From Bacteroidaceae bacterium (GTDB lineage: Bacteria > Bacteroidota > Bacteroidia > Bacteroidales > Bacteroidaceae), in assembly GCA_024398435.1 (NCBI GenBank), contig JAKSJD010000005.1, positions 124,001 through 188,000 on the forward strand: a stretch of DNA of 64,000 bases. Reading direction: 5' to 3'. Below, piece after piece: positions 48,819 to 56,865 of this stretch. How positions within the stretch are numbered: the first letter of the stretch is position 1; every line of letters begins with the position of its first letter. The position numbers and the translations under genes are program-made. The notes beneath the pieces are model-generated. The model saw only the letters and a list, made by a program, of their open reading frames with translations. It was not told where the DNA came from and made no database searches.

Positions 48819-49412
48819 TTAGTTGAAAAGCATTTCTACCAATTGAGGACGGAGGAACGACTTGAAGTAGTTTTCAAATTCCTCGTCACCGAAGTTCACC
48901 TTATAAGAGCCATCAGCAGGCTGGATAGAGAAGAGAGCCTTCTGTCCGTGCACCTCCTCAATCTTCAAACCGCCGTCGAGCAGAGACTTAGCCTTTTCGG
49001 CAAAGAAAGCCTTAAGTCCGGCAGCATCCTCTGTAGAAACCACGAGATCCTCCTGAGCGCCCCACTTCTCAGCCAATCTGAGAACGAACTGATTCATGAA
49101 GTCCTTGTCGGCAGTCATTTCCTTCACAGCCTTGCCCACGCAGTTTTCAGTCAGCACGTTAGCCACTTCAGTCTTCAAGGCATTGAGAGCCTGGTCCGAA
49201 AACATTTTCAGTTCCGAACGCGTGTTACCATTCAGAGCCTCCGCATCCTTCTTAGCCTGAGCGATGATATCCTCAGCCTGTCGGCGTGCGTCAGCAATAA
49301 TGCCAGCAGATTCTTCTTTTGCAGCAGCCACGATTTTGTCAGCCTCTGCCCTACCTTTTTCGATTCCCTCGGTTAGGAGTTTATCCGTTAATTCCTGAAT
49401 TTTACTTTCCAT
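48819..49412 (-). CDS. ntpE: V-type ATPase peripheral stalk subunit E
   Basis: 198 residues from the ATG at 49412 (a GTG four codons earlier is possible). The N-terminal 80 residues are a long Ala/Glu/Lys helix (EGIEKGRAEADKIVAAAKEESAGIIADARRQAED) and the C-terminal part is the alpha/beta domain that contacts the head. First gene of the operon; no separate G subunit gene is seen. Confidence 0.88.
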   Translation of the reverse strand: MESKIQELTDKLLTEGIEKGRAEADKIVAAAKEESAGIIADARRQAEDIIAQAKKDAEALNGNTRSELKMFSDQALNALKTEVANVLTENCVGKAVKEMTADKDFMNQFVLRLAEKWGAQEDLVVSTEDAAGLKAFFAEKAKSLLDGGLKIEEVHGQKALFSIQPADGSYKVNFGDEEFENYFKSFLRPQLVEMLFN

Positions 49413-49440
49413 ATATATAGTCACATTTTATTTCGGAGTA

Positions 49441-49471
49441 CAAAGATAGTGCAAATCGAGCGAAGTACAAA
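49441..49471 (-). promoter_or_regulatory. Promoter of the V-ATPase operon
   Basis: Minus strand TTTG (49471-49468), exactly 19 bases, TATCTTTG (49448-49441). Confidence 0.75.
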
Positions 49472-49744
49472 GAAAATATCGAAAAAACTGCTTTATGGAG
49501 GCGATTTATCCCAAGGATATGATTGAATTGCATTATTACGATTAGGAGAACTTGTTCGCATAAGCATAATAATGCAAGGCAATAAAGTCATGCAATGACA
49601 GCCACCATAAAGCAGATTTAAAGATATGAATTTGTACTTCCTCGATGTAGCCTATCTCGCGAGCCTGTATAGGCGAGACAGTAGTGCAAATCGCCCTTAA
49701 CCGATAACCGTGAACCGAATTAATCCTGCATCCAGCTTTTCCCC
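49472..49744. other. Intergenic gap between fimbrial-type lipoprotein and V-ATPase promoter
   Basis: About 270 bases. A heptamer repeat (TTAACCG, ATAACCG, TGAACCG) lies at 49697-49717. A frame at 49542-49748 is not convincing. Confidence 0.4.
49697..49717. repeat. Heptamer tandem repeat, nnAACCG type
   Basis: Three units TTAACCG, ATAACCG, TGAACCG, the same kind as at 47897-47924. Confidence 0.65.
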
Positions 49745-50647
49745 TCAAAACTCAATCACCATTTCCGGTTCCCATTCGTCATTCAGCTTCACAGCCACAT
49801 CATACCCCTTGCCATAGAACTCGCCCTTATAGATAGTCTGGCGGTTCACCTTCATCGGAGCATCAGGGAATCCCTGCGAGAAGACAGCATTGCCCGAAGC
49901 ATCCAAGGCATTAGCCACCACGATGATTTCCGATTCCGTAGCAGGCAGGAACGTCTGGAACGAATACATCCTGTCCGTCAGTCCCGAGTTGCCCGAGATA
50001 TCAATCACGGAAGTTCTAGCCACCTCATCAGCAGCCTTAGCCAATCCAGTGACAGCACTGAAACTCGTAGCCCCGTTGCCGATCTGGAATTCCATCGACT
50101 TCAAACCCTCAGGCTGTTCGTCAGTTACCCACAGCGTGAACTTACTCGTGCAGCGGTTCATCTCCAGAGTCTGCGAAGCCGAAGTAGAGGCATTGACCGT
50201 CAGAGGCAGGTAAGCCACGAACGTCTCCGCCACCTTACCGCCGAAGTTGATATCCTCCGGACTGTTGATCGTGGCATGCACGCTGCATTTGCTACCCACA
50301 GCCACGACAGCATATTCGCCATAAGCCACATTCTGGAGAGCGATAGAGCCAAAGCCCGACGCCGAATTCTCCTGTTCTATTTTTTTATACAAAGAATATT
50401 TACCATCCGTCAGTTTGAACACGGCAAAGTCCATTTTCGTAATCTGTTCCCCGAGAGCCGCCCTCGTAGCCTTAGCCTCGTTGCCGTCAGAAGCGATATT
50501 GTCATAATCCGTTTGTTGAGCAGTGAAAGCCGCGAACGAAATTCTGTCCTTCGAACCATTTTCATCGTCAATCATATCCGCTTTCGTACAAGCAGCAAGT
50601 ACCGTCATTATGATACAGGCAAAACCCCAAATCAAACTATTCTTCAT
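49745..50647 (-). CDS. FimB/Mfa2-like fimbrial lipoprotein
   Basis: 300 residues with a lipoprotein signal (VLAACTKAD). The remainder, KMDFAVFKLTDGKYSLYKKIEQ, ALQNVAYGEYAVVAVGSK, QTLEMNRCTSKFTLWVTD and the later IIVVANALDASGN, resembles the two-domain beta-sandwich anchoring subunits (FimB/Mfa2) of Bacteroidales type V pili. No major fimbrillin gene is adjacent. Its promoter overlaps a hexamer repeat. Confidence 0.65.
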   Translation of the reverse strand: MKNSLIWGFACIIMTVLAACTKADMIDDENGSKDRISFAAFTAQQTDYDNIASDGNEAKATRAALGEQITKMDFAVFKLTDGKYSLYKKIEQENSASGFGSIALQNVAYGEYAVVAVGSKCSVHATINSPEDINFGGKVAETFVAYLPLTVNASTSASQTLEMNRCTSKFTLWVTDEQPEGLKSMEFQIGNGATSFSAVTGLAKAADEVARTSVIDISGNSGLTDRMYSFQTFLPATESEIIVVANALDASGNAVFSQGFPDAPMKVNRQTIYKGEFYGKGYDVAVKLNDEWEPEMVIEF

Positions 50648-50673
50648 ATTTCTTTTAGTTAATTATTATGCTG

Positions 50674-50681
50674 CAAATATA
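50674..50681 (-). promoter_or_regulatory. -7 element for the fimbrial-type lipoprotein gene
   Basis: Minus strand TATATTTG; the spaced -33 position falls at about 50701, inside the hexamer repeat 50691-50714. Confidence 0.5.
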
Positions 50682-50690
50682 CAAAAAAAA

Positions 50691-50714
50691 CGAATACGAA
50701 TACGAATACGAAAA
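50691..50714. repeat. Hexamer tandem repeat (CGAATA) at a promoter
   Basis: Three copies of CGAATA and one imperfect CGAAAA; spans the expected -33 region of the promoter at 50674. Confidence 0.7.
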
Positions 50715-50794
50715 ACTTTTTTACTACTTTGTTGCATTTATGACATGAGCTGAATGCAAATTTTGCACTTTGCACATGGTAAATAATACATAAA

Positions 50795-50826
50795 GCCCCT
50801 CGGTCATCATTTTTAGACCAAGAGGC
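50795..50826 (-). terminator. Terminator of the leucine-rich-repeat gene
   Basis: GCCCCTCGGTC (50795-50805) with GACCAAGAGGC (50816-50826), mostly paired; T-rich stretch after it on the minus strand. Confidence 0.65.
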
Positions 50827-50867
50827 TTCGTCATTTGAGTGTTCGGCAGTTTCGCTGCCAAATGAAG

Positions 50868-53099
50868 TTATTTAATCAGCACCTTCTTACCATTGATAAT
50901 ATAAATACCTTGCTTCAATGTTGACAAATCTATGTTTGAATCGCGACTGATTAATCTGCCTTGCATATCATAAACTCCTTGTATTGTTCGTTCTTGTACT
51001 GCATCAACCGTGATTTCTTCGATTCCGTCAGTGTAAGGAGTCTTGAATGTGACAGTTTCACCATAAACTGTTTTGCTTGATGTCTTCACATAAGCACGAA
51101 CATTGCATGAAGTATTATATTTCAAACCTTCCAGTGTTGCAGTCATCAACTGTCCTGTTGCACTCACTCGCTTTGGCTCTGCACTAAAACCAACTTCGCT
51201 ATATTCAAAGCCCTGTTCGTCCAAGTCATCTGTACCTGCGACTGCATATCCTCTTACCTTCACACTGTTGCTTGTCTGTGCTGATGCCATTGCGTATGTA
51301 TGAACTGTTGGTTCAAAGTATGAGAAATCGCTTGGGTCGAAACCTACCCATTCGCCATAGTACTTCTTTCCATCTCGTGATTCATAATAAGCACTAACCT
51401 TATAATAGCTATCTGTTTGCAGGTTCATTATCTTTCCTTCCATTCGGCCATTATATATTACAGCACCACCTGATTTTGAAGGAATCTCTTCCGGAGCATC
51501 TATCTTTCTCCATTCAAAACCTACAGAAACCTCATCATCCGGAATGTTAGTAGTAGCAGCAACAACTGCACTTGTACTGTTTACGACTTTCGGAGTTTCT
51601 GTTTTCAGTGTCAAGCTATTTGTATAAACATAGTTGCTACCTCCTTCGTAATCATCCTTTCCTGTTCCATAATACACTCTATACGGGATATAATATGATG
51701 AGTTTGGAGGAAGATTTGTCAATCGCAAAGCTCCTCCAGTTTCATATTCGCCTGTAATTGGATTCTGTACTTCGGTTTTAACTACTTTTGCATCCTCTTC
51801 CACATAAGAAACAGACGATATTAAGATTTGTGTAGGATTTGACTCATAAGTCAAATTTGGCTGCAAACTATGCGTTCTATAGTTAACATCCGATTGGTAT
51901 ATAACAGTTCCATTACAACATACCTTACAAGGGCCGGAAAAATACGTATTAGGTTTATCTTTTACAATTATGATGCCATCTGTTGCATTTGCTTCATCAT
52001 TATTAATCTTCACCAGTATTCCTGCACTTGAAGTAAAAATTGTACTTGTTTTAAATTTAGCATACAACTGGCCGATTTCCAATCGTTCACTTTCAAACAC
52101 ATTGCACCCATCAAACGCATGAGAGCCTACCTCTTGGATATTTGCAGACATTTCTATTGATTGCAGTCCCGAACAACCCTCAAATGCATAATCCCCTATG
52201 CTTGTAACAGAATTACCAATAGTGACAGAGGTCAAACTACTGCAATCTTTGAAAGTTGAATTACCTATGACAGTTATATTATCTCCCAGCACTACAGACT
52301 TAAGTGTTTCATTACAATACTCGGTCAAACAAGATGGAAATACATTTGAATCCCAATATAGCGACTCTATGTTACTGCAACCGTAGAAGGCATTATCACC
52401 AATACTGGTAACAGAATTTGGAATCTCGATTGATGTCAAACCAATGCAACTAGAGAATGCTCCGCCCCCTATGCTGGTAATAGAAGAAGGCAATGTTACT
52501 CGCGTCAATCCATCACAACCCGAGAACGCATAATCAGGAATTTCATCGGTCCAACCAAATTCATAGAAACATCCACTGCCGATTGGTCCTGCTGAGCGAA
52601 GACTCGAACATCCACTAAAAGCACCAGACCCAATTTCTTTTACTGTACCAGGTACTACTAATGACATCAAACTACTGCAATTCTGGAATGCATAAGTTCC
52701 TATGCTCGTCACGGAATTCGGTATCTCAATTGATATCAAACCACTACAGCCATAGAAAGCATTGTTTTCAATACTAATAACGGATTCTGGTATCGTTATT
52801 GATATCAAGCCACTGCAATCAGAGAACGCACTCGCTCCTATGCTCGTAATATTATCTCCCAACACAAGAGTGCTAAGTGTGTTTTTACAATATTGAGTCA
52901 AACAATTTGGGGATACGTTTGAGTCCCATGTTATTGAAGTAACACCACTGCAGCCGTAGAAGGCAGAACCTCCTATGCTCATAACAGAATTTGGTATCTC
53001 AATTGAAGTAAAGCCACTGCAACCTGAGAATGCATAATTACCAATGCTCTTCACGGAATTTGGTATCTCGATAGAAGTCAAACTGATGCAACCATAGTA
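50868..53099 (-). pseudogene. BspA-type leucine-rich-repeat surface protein, 5'-truncated
   Basis: About 740 codons of open frame. The first roughly 320 are 23-residue repeats of the BspA/LRR_5 type (LTSIEIPNSVTSIGDNAFYGC). Two beta-rich domains follow, and the last 45 residues (GVYDMQGRLISRDSNIDLSTLKQGIYIINGKKVLIK) look like a type IX sorting tail. At the 5' end the frame runs through part of another repeat (YGCISL) to an in-frame TGA at 53120-53118, with no ATG or signal peptide; only a TTG at 53081 is available. The N-terminus appears lost at a junction near 53100. Confidence 0.75.
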
Positions 53100-53281
53100 T
53101 TTGCAACTTATTGTGTGTCAGTTAGTTTCAATTAAAACGGTAGAAAGGTGACGACGTAGGTTCTGTAGGTGGGGGGAATGACGAAGATTTAACGTATTTA
53201 AGTTTTGTAAACCACAAATAACATAAAAATGTGCAGTTTTTTAGTTGGGTTATGTGGATTTTTTCTTCGATAGTAATCCAA

Positions 53282-53303
53282 AACTGCGACAGCTGTCGCA
53301 GTT
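53282..53303. repeat. 22-bp perfect palindrome
   Basis: AACTGCGACAG followed by CTGTCGCAGTT: perfect two-fold symmetry over 22 bases. Confidence 0.8.
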
Positions 53304-53592
53304 GTACATTGAGGAGATACTAGTCTTGATGTGCAAGTTCGGAGGCTATGATTATACCATATTATTACAATACGCGCGTGTGATTACGTCAAGAGGTTGG
53401 AATTACGAACGACTATCCAATGCGGCCCCTTTGCTGATGCACAAGAAGAATGGATTATCGGGCAATAACTTTGGACAATCAATTGTACAAATTTGCTATC
53501 TCTACACACAATATAGAGTTAAATATATACAAAATCGTATGATAATTACAAAAATAGACAATTAAAATAGTGCGTATATCAAATATTATTTG

Positions 53593-53600
53593 TATTTTTG
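53593..53600 (+). promoter_or_regulatory. -7 element for the AAA-RloB pair
   Basis: TATTTTTG fits TAnnTTTG, 36 bases before the ATG at 53637; no clear -33. Confidence 0.45.
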
Positions 53601-53636
53601 TAGCAAAATTACGAAAACAAATAAAATATTTTGAAT

Positions 53637-54917
53637 ATGATACGAGATTTTTGGGTAAAGAACTATCTTTCCATACGCGACCAGCAGGAATTAAGCTTCG
53701 TGGCAAAAGGGCCATCTTCTGAACTTGTCACCGAAGTTGCTGATGGTGTTTTCTTGTACAAGCTAGGCATCTTATATGGTTCAAACGCTTCGGGTAAGTC
53801 GAATATGCTGATTGCCATGAATGAGGTGTTCCGTCTGTTGATCATGCCAAAATCGGATGCGACAGTCGAAATTGGCGGTTGCATTCCATTTGTGCTTGCC
53901 AAAGATGAGCCAACGGAAATGCATGTGTCATTCTATGCCGATGACACTCGATATGACTACGATGTCAAGTTCAACGGCAAGCACATTCTAAGTGAAGCCT
54001 TGTATTATTATCCTAACAAATCAAAATCGCTGTTCTATGAGCGTAGTTTTGTGGGCGAGAATGTACAGGCAGACATCAAGTTCGGAGCAAGTCTTAAATT
54101 GCAAGTCAAGACGCAGGAAAGCATCCGCGAAAACACTTTGAACAATCACAGTGTATTGTCTGTTTGCCGAAAGGCCGCATTGAAAGAAGATATAGCTCCG
54201 TTTAATACACTTCATAATTGGATTATGGACAACTACCATGAAATTGATGGTGATGGAGACAAAGGCATAGTCGAAATCTTGAAAGATGCTTACGGCAATC
54301 CTAAAAAGCGTAAATTCTATAACACAATGCTTCAAAAGGCCGACTTAAACATCTTGGAATATCGTCCTGTCGTGGAAGATCGTTTGGTGCCCAGTGAATT
54401 TCGTGAGCGTATCCAGAAAGAGAATATCCCAGAAGAGATGAAAGATGTTCTTTTGAAACCGACCTCAGATTCTATTACCTTCTTGAACCATTCTGATAAT
54501 GGTGATTTTGATATTCCACTCAGATGGCAATCAAAGGGAACTCAGAAGTACATCCGTATATTGGATGCGTTATATGATATGATATCAAGTTCTCACGTGT
54601 ACTACCTTGATGAGTTGGGAGAGGATTTACACAATGATTTGTTGTACTACTATCTTAATGTTTTCTTATTCAACTCAGAAAAATCTCAGTTGATTATCAC
54701 GAGTCAAGAGACAACACTCCTTTCCCAAGACTTGATCAATGAGAACAGAGGTGTCGTTTGGTTTGTGGAGAAAAATAAAGAAACTGCATCATCCGAGTAT
54801 TCCCGTGGTGATTCATTTGGATTGCACAAGAATCTCTCTTTTTACAATTCTTATCGCATTGGCCGATTAGGGGCAAAACCAGAACTAGGTAGTATCTTTA
54901 TAAATCTGGAGGATTGA
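53637..54917 (+). CDS. AAA-family ATPase of a two-gene defence module (RloA/AbiLi-like)
   Basis: 426 residues from the ATG at 53637 (a TTG two codons earlier is less likely). ILYGSNASGKSNMLIAM near residue 46-62 is a P-loop of the AAA_15/SMC-ABC-like type; WQSKGTQKYIRILDAL is the ABC-like signature; YYLDELGEDLHNDLL is Walker B, followed by LIITSQETTLLS. This domain set is common in OLD-, PARIS- and AbiL-like anti-phage ATPases. It ends one base before the RloB start. AT-rich codons differ from the flanking core genes. Confidence 0.8.
   Translation: MIRDFWVKNYLSIRDQQELSFVAKGPSSELVTEVADGVFLYKLGILYGSNASGKSNMLIAMNEVFRLLIMPKSDATVEIGGCIPFVLAKDEPTEMHVSFYADDTRYDYDVKFNGKHILSEALYYYPNKSKSLFYERSFVGENVQADIKFGASLKLQVKTQESIRENTLNNHSVLSVCRKAALKEDIAPFNTLHNWIMDNYHEIDGDGDKGIVEILKDAYGNPKKRKFYNTMLQKADLNILEYRPVVEDRLVPSEFRERIQKENIPEEMKDVLLKPTSDSITFLNHSDNGDFDIPLRWQSKGTQKYIRILDALYDMISSSHVYYLDELGEDLHNDLLYYYLNVFLFNSEKSQLIITSQETTLLSQDLINENRGVVWFVEKNKETASSEYSRGDSFGLHKNLSFYNSYRIGRLGAKPELGSIFINLED
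54908..54913 (+). promoter_or_regulatory. Strong Shine-Dalgarno before the RloB gene
   Basis: GGAGGA 5 bases before the ATG at 54919, inside the end of the AAA gene. Strong sites are uncommon in Bacteroidetes. Confidence 0.5.
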
Positions 54918-54918
54918 T

Positions 54919-55533
54919 ATGGGAAAGCAACGTCAAACAGCGCTTATTTTGGGCGAAGGACCTACCGAGTTCTTTTACTTCAAATCCTTGTGCGATGTGT
55001 TCAAGCGCTTGACCATCAAGCCAGATTACCCCAAGCACACAAACTTCAAGGAACTTGAAGCGAAGATAGAAGAAGGCGTCGCCATGGGCTACAGCCACAT
55101 CTTCTGCATCATTGATATGGACACCAAGGATCGAGAACCTGAGCGTTCACAATATGAACGTTTGAAGAAGAAGTATGCTCAACCAATTAACAAGCCCAAG
55201 AAAGGACTGTACTGTGAGGTGAAGTTCTTCGAGACTCACCGCTGTACGGAGTTGTTCTTCTTGTACTACTTCCGCCATACATCACGAATGTACACCGACC
55301 AGGAGCAGTTGTTGAAGGACTTGAACCTGAATGTAGAATACCGCAAGACGGCAGAGTTCTTCATCAAATGCAAGGGCTTACACTCATATTTTGAGCGCAA
55401 TGGCGGCTCACTAGCATCCGCTATCGCCAATGCAGAGCACTCGATGGATGAGAAACAGGCTTCAGGAAGATATTATACTTATTCTGAACTCGGTAAGCTG
55501 ATGGAAGAGCTGAAGGGGTTAGAAGTAGTGTAG
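54919..55533 (+). CDS. RloB-like TOPRIM-type protein
   Basis: 204 residues. LGEGPTEFFYFKSL at residues 12-25 supplies the TOPRIM Glu, and CIIDMDTKD (D66, D68) the DxD. CEVKFFETHRCTELFFLYYF in the middle is characteristic of RloB. RloB partners with an AAA ATPase in defence modules and is thought to be the nuclease effector. Starts one base after the AAA stop. The assignment to AbiL-type systems is from memory and not checked. Confidence 0.8.
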   Translation: MGKQRQTALILGEGPTEFFYFKSLCDVFKRLTIKPDYPKHTNFKELEAKIEEGVAMGYSHIFCIIDMDTKDREPERSQYERLKKKYAQPINKPKKGLYCEVKFFETHRCTELFFLYYFRHTSRMYTDQEQLLKDLNLNVEYRKTAEFFIKCKGLHSYFERNGGSLASAIANAEHSMDEKQASGRYYTYSELGKLMEELKGLEVV

Positions 55534-55536
55534 ACT

Positions 55537-55671
55537 ATGGCAACAACGGAAGAAAAGAACAAGATGATGCGCTACAACAAACCAAAAGTCTAAGTTACGG
55601 TGTTTTATCAATTTCTGGACAAGCATGAAGTTGAGTTCAGTGGTCTTCTGCAAAAAAAATATAAACAATAA
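55537..55671 (+). pseudogene. Small ORF of 45 codons interrupted by one in-frame TAA
   Basis: From the ATG at 55537 the frame reads MATTEEKNKMMRYNKPKV, a TAA at 55591-55593, then continues VTVFYQFLDKHEVEFSGLLQ to TAA at 55669-55671, three bases before the next gene. The coding look on both sides suggests a small gene recently broken by a nonsense mutation. Unknown function. Confidence 0.5.
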
Positions 55672-55674
55672 CCT

Positions 55675-56865
55675 ATGAAAACAATATTCAGTACATTTCC
55701 ATCAGGATGTGGCGACTGTATTTTCATTGTAATTAAAGATGAGGATGGTGGTAGTCAGTATAGCATCATGGCCGATTGCGGTTCGCTAACTGATGATATA
55801 AAGTCGTATATACGTAACGAATTACAGATGACTATTGATATGCTTATTGTTACACATATTGATGGTGATCATGTTAATGGTGTCACCAAATTACTTCTTG
55901 ACCCTAACTTCGTACAGCTCCGCATTGGGAAAATTCTTTTTAATTGTTTTCAGTCCCAACCTAATGCAGAACGACAACCTCTTGATGAAACAACAAACGC
56001 ACTAATTAAAGCTATGCAGCGTAAATTGCCTCCTTTGGAGGATAGGACAACAGGCAAAACCAATAGTCCAGAGGCCGCATGTTTAGCAAATGCCATAATG
56101 AAGAATGAATCATGGAATGCTGTATGGGAAAAGGAACAAATAACTACTGGTTATACAGTTCCTCTAGATAAAGAAAAGCATTATGGGGACGTCTTTATCC
56201 TTTCTCCAGATGGGCAGCGATTAAAAGATCTAGTTACAGTGTTCAAGAGTGAATTCAAAAAATGGACACGTTCTGAATTCCCTGGATATGATGTGCTTAA
56301 TCAAGAAGAATTATTTCAGCAAATCATTACTTTGGCAAATGCCAAGATGATGCCAAAAAACAATAATAAAACCAATGCAACGATTAATCTGCTTAAAGAC
56401 TTACAAATCGCAGAAGCCGAGAAAGCCGATGAGGAAGGAATTACCAAAAGTAATTGTGCTTCTTTATCATACGCTTGCATTGTTGATGGAAAAATAGAAG
56501 TACTGGTGCTAGGTGATGCCCCAAGTTCAGATGTTCTAAAGGGATTGGAGTATTATAATATACAAACGCCAATTATCGTGCCTGTGGTTAAGATGTCTCA
56601 TCATGCCAGCAAACATAATACTAATGCAGAGTTTGTCGAAAAGATTGACTCGCCCCATTGGTTTATCACTGGTGGCAACAAGGAAGATCGTCCCTCACTT
56701 GAAGCCATTGCTAAAGTGGTGATGAAACCGTTGAAAGAGGGTATCCAAGAGCGTACAATACATGTAAATAAACCTAATATTCAAACGAAAAGATTAACTA
56801 ATGCTACTGCTGCGAAGATAAAAGAGCAATATCATTTCATAATAACAGAAGATGCAACACTTTGA
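55675..56865 (+). CDS. ComEC-like metallo-beta-lactamase of an AVAST-like system
   Basis: 396 residues. The metal site THIDGDHVNGV (H61, D63, D65, H66) has Asp for the second His, as in the ComEC/Rec2-type MBL group, and SHHASKHN near residue 305 is the matching SHH motif. VLVLGDAPSSDV holds a further metal Asp. The middle has an insertion of about 150 residues rich in Asn, Lys and Glu. The 3' end overlaps the protease-STAND gene by 14 bases. In type 1 AVAST loci an MBL gene takes this place. Confidence 0.85.
   Translation: MKTIFSTFPSGCGDCIFIVIKDEDGGSQYSIMADCGSLTDDIKSYIRNELQMTIDMLIVTHIDGDHVNGVTKLLLDPNFVQLRIGKILFNCFQSQPNAERQPLDETTNALIKAMQRKLPPLEDRTTGKTNSPEAACLANAIMKNESWNAVWEKEQITTGYTVPLDKEKHYGDVFILSPDGQRLKDLVTVFKSEFKKWTRSEFPGYDVLNQEELFQQIITLANAKMMPKNNNKTNATINLLKDLQIAEAEKADEEGITKSNCASLSYACIVDGKIEVLVLGDAPSSDVLKGLEYYNIQTPIIVPVVKMSHHASKHNTNAEFVEKIDSPHWFITGGNKEDRPSLEAIAKVVMKPLKEGIQERTIHVNKPNIQTKRLTNATAAKIKEQYHFIITEDATL

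Larger units (their letters stand above)
53100..53636. other. Junction region between truncated repeat gene and defence island
   Basis: About 540 bases. Includes a 22-bp perfect palindrome (53282-53303), a possible decayed frame 53245-53565 (TTG start; reads LYIEEILVLMCKFGGYDYTI and RGWNYERLSNAAPLLMHKKN) and the AAA-gene promoter. No integrase, att site or IS end was recognised. Confidence 0.5.

Noticed and set aside
49542..49748. 68-codon frame upstream of the V-ATPase promoter
   Set aside because: Overlaps a heptamer repeat and shows no promoter or coding look.
53245..53565. 106-codon plus-strand frame at the island edge
   Set aside because: Starts with TTG, has no ribosome site and no recognised family; it may be a decayed fragment, so it is described only within the junction region.
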